Assembly (NCBI RefSeq): GCF_900141905.1
Contig: NZ_FQZF01000025.1
Coordinates: 1-64,000, forward strand
Direction of reading: 5' to 3'
DNA: 64,000 nucleotides
Source: Muricoccus roseus
GTDB lineage: Bacteria > Pseudomonadota > Alphaproteobacteria > Acetobacterales > Acetobacteraceae
A program made the position numbers and the translations under genes. The notes beneath the pieces are model-generated. The model was given only the letters and a program-made list of their open reading frames with translations. It had not been told where the DNA came from and made no database searches. Shown in pieces: positions 23,976 through 32,742 of the stretch. The stretch's first letter is position 1; each line of letters opens with the position of its first letter.

Positions 23976-26780
23976 TCAGCCGCCCGCGCGAAGTTCGGTG
24001 AGCAGACGTTCCGCGGAGGCGCGATCGGCGAAGGTGCCGCCACGGGCCAGGGCCGGTTCGAGCGTGCGGAGCGCCTCGTCGCGCGCGCCGGTTTGCCGCA
24101 GCGCCAGGGCGAGGCGGTAGGACATGCCGGGATCGGCCGCGCCGCGCGCCGCGCTGGCCGCCACCGCCTGGCGCAGCAGCGGCACGGCTTCCGCCGCCCT
24201 TCCGCTGCGCAGGCGGATCCATCCCAGCGTGTCCGCGATCTCGGCGCTGGGCGCGAGATAGTAGGCCAGCTCGGCATAGCCGGAGGCCTCGGCGAGCGCC
24301 GGGGCGCCTTCGCGCTTCTGCGTGAGCCAGGCCAGGTTGTTGAGCAGGACGGGGTCGGCGGGCGCATGCTTCAGGGCGCGCGCGAGGTGCTGCATGGCCT
24401 CCGCGTCCCGTCCTCCCAGCATTTCGAGCTGCGCCAGGGCGGACAGGACCGGCGCGCTCTCGGCATCCTGCGTCAGCCATGCCTTCAGCGCGGCTTCCGC
24501 CTCCGCCGGCTTTCCGGCCATGCGCCAGGCCGAGGATTGGCGCAGGGCCAGGGCCATGGAGGGTTCGCGCGCATAGGCGGCGGCGAAGGCCTTGGCCGCC
24601 TCTTCACCGCGCCGGGCGGCCAGGAGCAGATCGCCGCGCAGCATCGCGGAGGCGGGACGCGAGGCCGGGCGCTCGGCCAGGCGATCGGCCTGGGCGAGCG
24701 CCGCGTCGATCCCTTCGCGCGAGCGGGTGAGGCCGACGAGCGTGCCGAGCAGCTCCGGATCGTTCGGCCGGCTGCGGAGTCCCTCCTCCAGCAGCGCCTC
24801 GGCCGGACGCGGGTCGCCCTGCCGCGCGAGCAGCAGCGCGAGCAGGCGGCGCGCGGTGGAGGAGTTGGGATCCTCGGCCAGCGCCATGCGGCTTGCTGCC
24901 TCGGCCTCGGCCCATTGCCCGGCGGCCGCCCGCGCCTCGGTGAGGAGAAGGAGCGGGTTGGGACCGCGCCGGGTCGCGCGCAGCGGCGCCGCGTCCAGCA
25001 GCGCCGCCGCGCCGGCGGGGTCTCCCGCCTGGATGAGGACGCGCGCGAGCGCGACGGCCAGGGCTTCCTCCCCGGGCCGGGCCGCCTGCGCGGCGGTGAG
25101 CGCGGCGCGCGCGGAGGCCGCGCGGGGTCCGCCGCCCATCGCGGCGCGTGCGAGGCGCCCGATGGCATCCGCATTGTCCGGATCCCGGGCCAGGACCTCG
25201 CCGTCCAGGCGCTCGGATTCCGCGGGATTGCCGGCGGCCAGGGCGAGCCGGGCGAGCCCCAGCCGGGCATGGATCGATTCCGGGTTCCGCGCCAGCGCCG
25301 CCCGGAAGGCGGTGGCAGCCTCGTCACGCTGCAGCCGGAGGGCGTGCAGCGTGCCCTGCAGCATGAGCGCGCTTTCCTGGTCGCGCTCGGCGGGGTCGAG
25401 CTGCGCCAGTTCCCGCTCCGCGGCCGCGAGGTCCCCGCGGAGCAGCGCCTCGAGAGTCACCATCTGCCGCACGGAGCGCGATGCCGGCGCGATGCGCTGC
25501 GCCTCGGCCGTGCTGCGCCCGACCGCGCCGAGATCCCCGGCCGCGAATTGCGCGGCGGCCAGGCGTGCGAGCAGCTCCCCGTTGCCGGGCGCCAGCTCCA
25601 CCGCCCGGGCGAGGGCCTGCGCGGCCTCCCGCGGACGCTCGGCGGCGGCATGGGCGCGGGCCAGCAGGTCGTAGGCGGCGGCATCGGCAGCGCCGCGCGA
25701 GGCGAGCCGCGAGAGCGTGCCGGCGGCCGCATCCGGGCGGCCGGCCTCCATCTCCATCATCGCCAGCAGCTTGGCGCCGCGCGGGTCCGTCGGATGGCGT
25801 GCGGCGTAGCGGCGGGCCGCATCCTCCGCCTGTTCCTTCTGCCCGAGCGCCTGCTTCACCCGCGCCTGCAGCAGGAGCGCGTTGGGCAGGCTCGCCATGG
25901 CCGGTCCGAGCCGCTGGAGGTCCTCATCCGCGCCGCGCCAATCCTCCGCGCTGGCCCGGATGACGGCGCGCAGGTAGATGCCGGCGGCGCTGCCCGGGGC
26001 ATTGCGCAGCGCGACATCCAGGTCGCCGCGCGCCTCCGCGCCCCTGCCCTGGGCAATCAGCAGCTCCGCCCGCCGCAGCCGCGCCTGCACATGGCCGGGG
26101 GTGGCGGCGATGACCCGCCCGATCGTCTCGAGCGCTTCGGGCAGGGCGCCCCGGCGCTGCTGGAGCGCCGCCTTGCGCAGCAGCGCCTCGGCCGAAGCCG
26201 GGTCGGCGCGCAGCGCCGCATCGGCCTCCGCCTCCGCCGCCGCGAAGTCGCGGCGCGCCAGGGCAGCGCCCATCGCCGCCAGATGCGGCTCCGGCGCATC
26301 GGGGGCGAGGCGCAACGCCTCCTCGGCGGATTGCCGCGCCTCCTCCGGCCGGCCGAGTGAGAGCTGCGCCATGGACCGCCCCGCCATGACCTGCCCGGCC
26401 TGGGCCGGCGGGGTGCCCGGCGACGGCGCCGGAAAGTCGCGCAGCAGCGCGTCGGACCGGTTGCCGGCGAGATAGGCGCGCATCAGCAGTGCCGTTCCGG
26501 CCGCCGGGTCCAGCCCATGCTCGAGCGCCAGGCGCGCATCCCGCTCCGCGGCATCCGCCTCCCCGAGGTCCAGGCTGGCCTGGGCAAGCGCGGCGCGCAG
26601 CGCGGCGGAGTTGGGGTCCGCCCGCACGGCGTTGCGTAGCTCGATCTGCGCGGCGCGCAGCTCGCCGCGGGACTGGGCGGCCCGCGCCTTCTCCAGCGAG
26701 GCGGAAGCCGGTGCCGGCCAGGCAAGCACCGCGCAGGCGAAGGGCAGGATCAGGTGTCGGATCGGAGACATGCGCATCAT
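23976..26780 (-). CDS. prsT: PrsT-type TPR repeat protein of the PEP-CTERM/XrtA system
   Basis: 934 aa. Signal peptide (residues 1-28, HLILPFACAVLAWPAPASA) without a convincing lipobox although the family is often annotated as lipoprotein. The rest is ~20 tetratricopeptide-like helical repeats (e.g. 'AEADAALRADPASAEALLRKAALQQRRG'-type 34-residue units). Such scaffolds sit in the periplasm of exopolysaccharide assembly complexes. Its ATG overlaps the prsR stop codon (ATGATGA). Order prsK-prsR-prsT is the standard gene order of the XrtA regulatory module. Confidence 0.9.
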   Translation of the reverse strand: MMRMSPIRHLILPFACAVLAWPAPASASLEKARAAQSRGELRAAQIELRNAVRADPNSAALRAALAQASLDLGEADAAERDARLALEHGLDPAAGTALLMRAYLAGNRSDALLRDFPAPSPGTPPAQAGQVMAGRSMAQLSLGRPEEARQSAEEALRLAPDAPEPHLAAMGAALARRDFAAAEAEADAALRADPASAEALLRKAALQQRRGALPEALETIGRVIAATPGHVQARLRRAELLIAQGRGAEARGDLDVALRNAPGSAAGIYLRAVIRASAEDWRGADEDLQRLGPAMASLPNALLLQARVKQALGQKEQAEDAARRYAARHPTDPRGAKLLAMMEMEAGRPDAAAGTLSRLASRGAADAAAYDLLARAHAAAERPREAAQALARAVELAPGNGELLARLAAAQFAAGDLGAVGRSTAEAQRIAPASRSVRQMVTLEALLRGDLAAAERELAQLDPAERDQESALMLQGTLHALRLQRDEAATAFRAALARNPESIHARLGLARLALAAGNPAESERLDGEVLARDPDNADAIGRLARAAMGGGPRAASARAALTAAQAARPGEEALAVALARVLIQAGDPAGAAALLDAAPLRATRRGPNPLLLLTEARAAAGQWAEAEAASRMALAEDPNSSTARRLLALLLARQGDPRPAEALLEEGLRSRPNDPELLGTLVGLTRSREGIDAALAQADRLAERPASRPASAMLRGDLLLAARRGEEAAKAFAAAYAREPSMALALRQSSAWRMAGKPAEAEAALKAWLTQDAESAPVLSALAQLEMLGGRDAEAMQHLARALKHAPADPVLLNNLAWLTQKREGAPALAEASGYAELAYYLAPSAEIADTLGWIRLRSGRAAEAVPLLRQAVAASAARGAADPGMSYRLALALRQTGARDEALRTLEPALARGGTFADRASAERLLTELRAGG

Positions 26781-28186
26781 CCCGTGCCGGAACTGTCGAC
26801 GCTCGCTTCGCTCGCCGCCTCGCTGGCGCCGCGCATCGAGGTCAGCCCATGCGTATCGAGCAGGCTGTAGAGGGTGGGCCGGCTGATCCCGAGCAGCCTG
26901 GCGGCCGCGGACAGGCTGCCGCTGCTCCGGGCGAGCGCGCGCTCGACCATCACGCGTTCCACCCTCAGCCGCGCCGCGCGCAGGTCGAGGCTCACCGCCG
27001 GGTCCGGGTCGGATTCCGCCAGTTCCAGCGCGGCGGCGGTGATGGCCGGGCCGTCGGAGAGCAGGGCCGCGCGGCGGATCCGGTTCTCCAGCTCGCGCAC
27101 ATTGCCGGGCCAGGCGTAATGGGACATGGCCGAGAGCGCCCCGGGGTCGAAGCCGCGCAGCCGCTTGTTGAAGGCCTCGGCGTGGCGCGCCAGGAAGAAG
27201 CGGGCCAGGAGCGCCACATCCTCCCCACGGTCCCGCAGGGGCGGGATGCGCACCGTGACGGCGTTGAGGCGGTAGAGCAGGTCGCCGCGGAACTTGCCCT
27301 CCGCGGCCTGGTTCTCGAGCGGCTGGTTGGTGGCCGAGACGATGCGGGCATCGACGCGGATGGGCGTCCGCCCGCCCACGCGCTCGATCACGCCGTCCTG
27401 CAGGAAGCGCAGCAGCTTCGCCTGCAGCACCGCCGGCATCTCCCCGATCTCGTCGAGGAAGAGGGTGCCCCCATTCGCGTTCTCGAACTTGCCCGGCATC
27501 TGGCGGATGGCGCCGGTGAAGGCGCCGCGCTCATGCCCGAAGAGCTCGCCCTCCATCAGGGCTTCGGGGATGGCGGCGCAGTTGATCGCGACGAAGGGGC
27601 GGCTCGCGCGCGGGCCCATGTCGTGCAGCGCGCGCGCCAGGGCCTCCTTCCCCGTCCCGCTCTCGCCGAGGAGGAGGACCGGGACCGAGACGCTGCTGAG
27701 GCGCTCGACCATCTGGCACACCTTCAGCATCGACTCGTCGCCGGTGACGATGCCGTTGATGGGCGAGGGGCGCACGGTCAGCGCGTAGCGGAGGTTCTCC
27801 TCCTCCAGCTCGTGCATCCGCAGCGCGCGATCCAGCACGGTGCGCAGCACGGCGACATCCACCGGCTTCTCGTGGAAGTCCGCGGCGCCGAGCGAGACGG
27901 CGCGCAGGGCGTTCTCCCGCTGGCCCTGCCCTGTGACCACCACGACGGGAAGGCGCGGCCAGGCGCGCTTCAGCGCCTCCAGAGTCGCGAAGCCTTCGGT
28001 CGCGCCCTCCGCATCGGGCGGGAGGCCGAGGTCCAGCAGCACGACCGACGGACGCTCCCGCCGCGCGACCGTCTCGGCCGAGGCCCGGTCGGTGGCATAG
28101 ATCACGCGATAATCCGGAAGGGCCCAGCGGTACTGGGCAGCCAGACCTGGCTCGTCCTCGACGACCAACAGCTTCGGCCGGCTCAT
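26777..28186 (-). CDS. prsR: PrsR: sigma-54-dependent response regulator of the PEP-CTERM system
   Basis: 469 aa NtrC-type activator. Receiver domain with phosphoacceptor Asp52 (VVLLDLGLPP); AAA+ domain with Walker A GESGTGK (174-180), the sigma-54-contacting GAFTGA loop (221-226) and Walker B TLFLDE (241-246); C-terminal Fis-type HTH (about 428-452, SAAARLLGISRPTLYSLL). Intact GAFTGA means it should activate sigma-54 promoters; one very good candidate lies upstream of the PEP-CTERM gene (43421-43435). In floc-forming Zoogloea/Aquincola, RpoN with PrsK/PrsR controls PEP-CTERM genes (established knowledge). Overlaps prsK by 4 bases. Confidence 0.95.
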   Translation of the reverse strand: MSRPKLLVVEDEPGLAAQYRWALPDYRVIYATDRASAETVARRERPSVVLLDLGLPPDAEGATEGFATLEALKRAWPRLPVVVVTGQGQRENALRAVSLGAADFHEKPVDVAVLRTVLDRALRMHELEEENLRYALTVRPSPINGIVTGDESMLKVCQMVERLSSVSVPVLLLGESGTGKEALARALHDMGPRASRPFVAINCAAIPEALMEGELFGHERGAFTGAIRQMPGKFENANGGTLFLDEIGEMPAVLQAKLLRFLQDGVIERVGGRTPIRVDARIVSATNQPLENQAAEGKFRGDLLYRLNAVTVRIPPLRDRGEDVALLARFFLARHAEAFNKRLRGFDPGALSAMSHYAWPGNVRELENRIRRAALLSDGPAITAAALELAESDPDPAVSLDLRAARLRVERVMVERALARSSGSLSAAARLLGISRPTLYSLLDTHGLTSMRGASEAASEASVDSSGTG

Positions 28187-30318
28187 TTGGCTGTGATCTC
28201 CGATCCGATGAAGGCCCGTGCCGGGCGCGGCAGCGGCGCCTGGCGAGTCTGGGGAAGGGTCAGGCGCATGGTGGTGCCGGCGCCGGGCCAGCTGATCACC
28301 GTGATGTCGCCGCCTGCCGCGCGCAGCAGCTCGCGCGCCTGCCAGGCCCCGATCCCGCTGCCATGGCGCTTGGTGGTCCGGAACGGGCGGAATAGCTCGT
28401 CGCGCACGAAATCGGCGCTCAGCCCCGGCCCGGAATCCGCGATGTCGAGCAGCAGCGCATCGCCGCGGTGCCAGAGGCGCAGCACCACGGCCGCGCCGGG
28501 CGGAGAGGCCTCCGCCGCGTTGTCCAGCAGATGCACGACGGCGGAATCGAAGGCATCCGGCGCCATGCTGACGGTCTGCACCTCGCCGACCTCCGCCAGG
28601 AGGCGAAGCGGATGCGTCCGCCCGGCCGCGATCGCGCGCAGCCGTGCCAGCGGGTCGGTCCGGCCGGGCGCGGTGGCCTCGCCGGGGCTTCCCCCAGTGG
28701 TCTCCGCCGAGCTCTCCGCGGAGTTTTCCCCGGGGCGAAGCCGCGCGATGAGGGAGTCGATGCGCTCGGCCGAGCGGCGGATGGTCAGGAGCATGTCCTG
28801 CTGGAACTCGGGATCCTGCAGGTTCGCCTCGGCGTTGGAGAGGACGAGCCCGAGTTGGCTCGAGGCGGTCTTAAGGTCGTGCGCGACGAAGGCGAAGCGC
28901 TTCGCATAGTCAGCCAGGCGCTTGCCCTCCGCGAGACGCTCCGCCGCCGTGATCTCCGCGAGGAACATCGCGACCTCGCGCCCGACCATGCGCAGCAGGT
29001 CGAGGGTTTCCATATCCAGCGAGAAGGCGGCGCGCGGGTGGGCGAGGAGGATAACCCCCGACAGGCCCTGGCGATGGTGGAGGAGAGGAACGGCGAGCCA
29101 GAGCGGCCCGAAGGCGGCGAGAAGCGCGGGGCCCTGGCGGAGCACCTGCTCCCCGGCCAATCCCGTTCCCTCCGCCGCGCCGAACCGCAGGACGTGCTCG
29201 CCGCTGCCGAGCGCGGCGAGCAGCCCATCCTGTTCCGGAAGGGCGTGGGGCAGCGCGGCGCGGTTCCAGGAACCGGCCCATTCCAGCCTCGGCGCCTGGC
29301 CCGGCCGGGTATCGAGGAGCAGGAGCACGCCGGCTGGTGAATCCACCGCATCGGCCATGGCGCGCACGGCGCGCGTCGGGCTGTCGCCTTCCGGCGCGGA
29401 GAGCAGCTCGATGCAGCGCAGCCATTCCCGGCGGTAGTCGTAGCGCGCAGCGAAGAAGTGCTCAACGAGCAGGCGGCGCAGCCGCGAACGGACCGAGCGG
29501 GCGCTCAGCGCCGTGACGAGGATCATCAGCGCCGCGGCGAGCAGCCCGGCCTCAGCCGCACCGCCCCATCGCGGGTCGAGGTGACGAACGCCCTCGCCGA
29601 AGGCGCCGATCACCAGGAGGTATCCGCCCGAGGCGATGAGCGTCGCCCCGTGCAGCACCACTTCGCGCGAGAGCGCGGGGCGCGCCCGCCAGCGGCGGTC
29701 CCGGCCGACCGCCGCCGCGAGGAGCGGCAGCATCACCGCGGCCAGGGGCGGGCGGGCATCCAGCAGGATGGCGGAGAACGCGCCGGACAGCGCGGCATCG
29801 GCGTAGATCACCATGTCGAAGCCGGCGAGCCCGCCGAGCACGATGCAGGGCAGCTTCACATGCCAGCGCGTGGCCTCGTCGGCGTTGCGCCAGGTGTTCT
29901 CGGCCAGCAGCACGGTCGTGAGTGAGAGCGCGAGCCGCAGGAAGGGCGTTGCGGCAAGGAGCGGCGGCGGGACGGCTCCCGGCCATGCCAGGAGCAGCGA
30001 CACCGCGCCGAGCACCGCGCCGAGAAGAGCGAAGCGGATGGCGAAGACCCGGGCACGGGCCAGGCCAAGCCGCGCGCAGAGGACAGCGAGGATCGCGATC
30101 CAGGAACAGGTCCGCACCACCTCCATGGCGCCGGCGGCGCCATCCAGCGGCGCCTGCGGGGAGGCCGCGACGGCCAGCGCCCAGAGGCCGGTCGCCGCGC
30201 AAGCCAGGGCGGTGGGCAGCCCGGTCCTGCCGCGGCCAATCCACAGCGTGAGCGCGGCCCAGCAGAAGCAGGCCAGGGCGGCGAGCGCGTGGGGCCAGGC
30301 CAGTGCCATCGGGCTCAT
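28183..30318 (-). CDS. prsK: PrsK: membrane histidine kinase of the PEP-CTERM system
   Basis: 711 aa. About nine N-terminal TM helices (residues 5-290) form the family-specific sensor, followed by a GAF-like domain (about 310-460), a dimerisation helix with a His in FVAHDLKTASSQLGL, and a C-terminal HATPase_c domain with a HLLDNAAEASPPG N-box, DSGPGLSADF G1-box and GSGIGAWQARELL G2-box. Phosphorylates PrsR. Starts 34 bases after the sugar-transferase stop; overlaps prsR by 4 bases. Confidence 0.93.
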   Translation of the reverse strand: MSPMALAWPHALAALACFCWAALTLWIGRGRTGLPTALACAATGLWALAVAASPQAPLDGAAGAMEVVRTCSWIAILAVLCARLGLARARVFAIRFALLGAVLGAVSLLLAWPGAVPPPLLAATPFLRLALSLTTVLLAENTWRNADEATRWHVKLPCIVLGGLAGFDMVIYADAALSGAFSAILLDARPPLAAVMLPLLAAAVGRDRRWRARPALSREVVLHGATLIASGGYLLVIGAFGEGVRHLDPRWGGAAEAGLLAAALMILVTALSARSVRSRLRRLLVEHFFAARYDYRREWLRCIELLSAPEGDSPTRAVRAMADAVDSPAGVLLLLDTRPGQAPRLEWAGSWNRAALPHALPEQDGLLAALGSGEHVLRFGAAEGTGLAGEQVLRQGPALLAAFGPLWLAVPLLHHRQGLSGVILLAHPRAAFSLDMETLDLLRMVGREVAMFLAEITAAERLAEGKRLADYAKRFAFVAHDLKTASSQLGLVLSNAEANLQDPEFQQDMLLTIRRSAERIDSLIARLRPGENSAESSAETTGGSPGEATAPGRTDPLARLRAIAAGRTHPLRLLAEVGEVQTVSMAPDAFDSAVVHLLDNAAEASPPGAAVVLRLWHRGDALLLDIADSGPGLSADFVRDELFRPFRTTKRHGSGIGAWQARELLRAAGGDITVISWPGAGTTMRLTLPQTRQAPLPRPARAFIGSEITAK

Positions 30319-30352
30319 GGCCGGGCTCCCGCGTGCTGGCGCGCCGCGTCGT

Positions 30353-31696
30353 TCACCGCGAGCCCTCCTGGAAAAGGACGACGCGGACGGTCGCGACCAG
30401 GATGAGAAGGTCGAGGAAGAGCGACCGACGCTTCACGTAGTAGAGGTCGTAGGACAGCTTCTGCCGCGCGTCCTCGACCGAGGCGCCGTAGGGGTAGTTC
30501 ACCTGCGCCCACCCGGTGATGCCCGGCTTCACCACCGCGCGGTCGGCATAGTGGGGAATGAGCGCGCTGAGCTGCGTGACGAAGACCGGCCGCTCCGGCC
30601 GCGGCCCGACGAAGGCCATGTCGCCACGCAGCACGTTCAGCACCTGCGGGATCTCGTCGATGCGGGTGAGCCTGAGGAACCGCCCGACGCGGGTGACGCG
30701 CGGGTCGCCCTGGACCGCCCAGCGCGCCTGCCCGCTCACCTCGGCATCGGCGACCATGCTGCGGAGCTTGAACAGGGTGAAGGTGCGGCCGTTCAGCCCG
30801 ACGCGCTCCTGCCGGTAGAAAATCGGGCCTGAGCTCTCCAGCCGTATCGCGATGGCCGCCAGCAGCAGCAGCGGTGCGGCGAAGGTGAGGAGCAGGACGC
30901 CGATCCCGATGTCGATGCCGCGCCGCAGCACGCGTTCGACCGCGGTTTCCCGCAGACCGGAACTCCCGGCGAGCCAGCCTTCGCGCAGGCGCTGCAGATC
31001 GATCCGCCCGAAGCGCCGTTCCCAGAACTCCGCCTCCTCGAACACGCGCACGCCGCGCGCCTGGAGGCGCTGCCGGACCGCGGCCGGAACACCGTGGAGG
31101 TCATCCGCCACCACGGCCCATGGCCGGTGCGTGCCGATCGAGGCAGGAAGCTGCCGCTCCAGCGCCGCAGCGGTGGCCGGCAGCGTCGCGACCACCTCGA
31201 AGAACGGATCGCCGGCGGGCCAGGAGAGAGGCAAGGGGCCCGCGCCATTTGCGCCCAGCAGCACGATGCGGCGGCGGAAGAGGCCGAGGCGCGTGGCGGC
31301 CAGAAGGATCACGCGCGTGATCACGACCGCGCAGACGAAGACCGCGACGAGCCGCAGCGCGCCAGCCCAGACGTCCCCGGAATGGGGGAAGAGCAGGTCG
31401 GGGGCGAGCAGGTCTCCGACGACGGTGACGAGCAGCGCGGCGATTACCGTTCCGCTCAGGATCCGCCCGGCGCGGAGCCAGTTGCCCGGCTGGTAGAGGC
31501 CGGTCACGCCGGCCGCCAGCCCCGTGCAGACCGCAAGTAGCGCGGCCACGATGAGAGGGCTGATCTCGTAGGAGACGGCACTGGGGGGAGTGCCTGAAAT
31601 CAACAGGAAGTAGAAGACGGAGAAGATGATGAACGAGTCCGCAGCATAAAGGCCGAGTATCTCGGGACGGATACTGTGGCCGAACAAAATTTTCAT
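30353..31696 (-). CDS. Undecaprenyl-phosphate sugar phosphotransferase, exosortase A-associated
   Basis: 447 aa from the ATG at 31696 (GGAG 8 bases upstream; an in-frame ATG at 31768 is possible). Polyisoprenyl-phosphate hexose-1-phosphate transferase: N-terminal TM helices (about 13-130), a CoA-binding-like Rossmann domain (about 140-240), one TM helix (about 260-285) and the catalytic 'bacterial sugar transferase' domain with FYRQERVGLNGRTFTLFKLR, 'RFLRLTRIDEIPQVLNVLRGD' region and GPRPERP, KPGITGWAQVNYPYG. It primes repeat-unit synthesis (TIGR03013-type). First gene of the leftward operon. Confidence 0.93.
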   Translation of the reverse strand: MKILFGHSIRPEILGLYAADSFIIFSVFYFLLISGTPPSAVSYEISPLIVAALLAVCTGLAAGVTGLYQPGNWLRAGRILSGTVIAALLVTVVGDLLAPDLLFPHSGDVWAGALRLVAVFVCAVVITRVILLAATRLGLFRRRIVLLGANGAGPLPLSWPAGDPFFEVVATLPATAAALERQLPASIGTHRPWAVVADDLHGVPAAVRQRLQARGVRVFEEAEFWERRFGRIDLQRLREGWLAGSSGLRETAVERVLRRGIDIGIGVLLLTFAAPLLLLAAIAIRLESSGPIFYRQERVGLNGRTFTLFKLRSMVADAEVSGQARWAVQGDPRVTRVGRFLRLTRIDEIPQVLNVLRGDMAFVGPRPERPVFVTQLSALIPHYADRAVVKPGITGWAQVNYPYGASVEDARQKLSYDLYYVKRRSLFLDLLILVATVRVVLFQEGSR

Positions 31697-31840
31697 GGCA
31701 CGACTCCAGAAAGTCGTCGCAGGGCCATCCTGAGGGGGGCTCGACGGCGTCTGCTCAACCGTCGGCATAACAGGAGAACTGCCGGGGCGCGTCCAGTAAA
31801 AAAAGCTTTGTATCCTCCAGAATGGACAGTCTTACGGAAA

Positions 31841-31857
31841 TATAAGGTTCTCCGACA
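31841..31857. promoter_or_regulatory. 17-base dyad, proposed PrsR site (EPS divergent promoter, site 1)
   Basis: TATAAGGTTCTCCGACA. Shares TAAG and TCTCCGACA with the site at 50607-50623. Fits TGT-N11-ACA with one mismatch at the first half-site. Confidence 0.45.
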
Positions 31858-31931
31858 AGAACGAAATCCACTAAGTCGCTGGTTTTTCACGCCTTCGTAT
31901 TTGTGCACGGCAAGGTTTTGCGAAATATCAA

Positions 31932-31948
31932 TGTAAATGTTCCTTACA
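31932..31948. promoter_or_regulatory. 17-base dyad, proposed PrsR site (EPS divergent promoter, site 2)
   Basis: TGTAAATGTTCCTTACA, the most symmetric copy: TGTAA pairs with TTACA. Lies about 105 bases before the export-lipoprotein start codon, a normal distance for an activator site. Confidence 0.45.
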
Positions 31949-32051
31949 GTGGCCGGTGAGTACAGTTTTGATATGGGTCAATTTTTCAGAAAGATTTGCC
32001 AAAGTGGCTTGATCGCCCTTAGCGTAACGGCCTCCGACGGAGAACACTCGC

Positions 32052-32738
32052 ATGCCGGATCTCTTCCGAGCCGACGCGCCTTCCCCCCTTTCGAAGAGCC
32101 GGTCCGCAGGGCGAGCTGCCCGGTTCCGGGCGCCTGGCTCCGCACTCGCCCTGCTGTTGTGCCTGGCCGCATGCGCGCCCGCCGCGCAGCCGCCCATGAC
32201 GGCGCAGCGCCCCGCCGCCACGGAGGATGCGAGCTATGTCATCGGGCCCGGCGACACGCTCGGCATCTTCGTCTATCGCGCGCCGGAGCTGAGCGTCGAA
32301 CTCCCGGTTCGCCCGGACGGCCGCATCTCCATGCCGCTGGTGCCGGACATCGACGCGGCGGGGCGTACGCCGACGCAGCTCGCCGGCGCGCTCCAGGATC
32401 GCCTGCGCGAATATGTGCGCGACCCGAACGTGACGGTGATGGTCCGCTCCTTCGTCGGTCCTTCCGCGCGCATGGTGCGGGTCATCGGCGAGGCGGCGCA
32501 GCCTCTCGCCCTGCCCTACCGCGAGGGCATGACGCTGCTCGACGTGCTGATCGGCGCGAGGGGGCTGACGCGCTACGCCGCCGGCAACCGCGCGGAGATC
32601 CTCCGGCGGGAGGGCCCTGATGCGGCCCCGCGCGTCATCCCGGTCAGGCTCTCGGCCCTTCTGCGCGACGGTGACATCTCGCAGGACATCCCGATGCGGC
32701 CCGGCGACACGCTGGTCATCCCCCAGAGCTGGTTCTGA
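32052..32738 (+). CDS. XrtA-system polysaccharide export lipoprotein (Wza/OPX family)
   Basis: 228 aa. Signal peptide with lipobox LAAC (Cys ~41) for outer-membrane lipidation, then the Poly_export domain with 'YVIGPGDTLGIFVYRAPELS' (about 63-82) and 'VRPDGRISMPLVPDI', and one SLBB-like domain ('VRVIGEAAQPLALPYREGMT' region). Much shorter than E. coli Wza (379 aa) and lacking its C-terminal helix, consistent with the TIGR03027-type exporters that pair with a separate outer-membrane beta-barrel. First gene of the rightward operon; SD GGAGA precedes the ATG. Confidence 0.92.
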   Translation: MPDLFRADAPSPLSKSRSAGRAARFRAPGSALALLLCLAACAPAAQPPMTAQRPAATEDASYVIGPGDTLGIFVYRAPELSVELPVRPDGRISMPLVPDIDAAGRTPTQLAGALQDRLREYVRDPNVTVMVRSFVGPSARMVRVIGEAAQPLALPYREGMTLLDVLIGARGLTRYAAGNRAEILRREGPDAAPRVIPVRLSALLRDGDISQDIPMRPGDTLVIPQSWF

Positions 32739-32742
32739 CCCC

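Larger units (their letters stand above)
31697..32051. promoter_or_regulatory. Divergent, AT-richer promoter region between the two main EPS operons
   Basis: 355 bases without a gene, visibly richer in A/T than the rest of the island. It must drive both the leftward sugar-transferase-prs operon and the rightward export-exosortase operon. It contains two 17-base dyads (31841-31857 and 31932-31948) and a degenerate third (32023-32039). I found no correctly spaced sigma-54 element; the closest is at 31908-31921 with 9 instead of 10 bases between GG and GC. Confidence 0.6.

Noticed and set aside
31908-31921. Sigma-54-like CGGCAAG...TTGC upstream of the export operon
   Set aside because: Spacing between GG and GC is 9 rather than the strict 10, so I do not call it a promoter.
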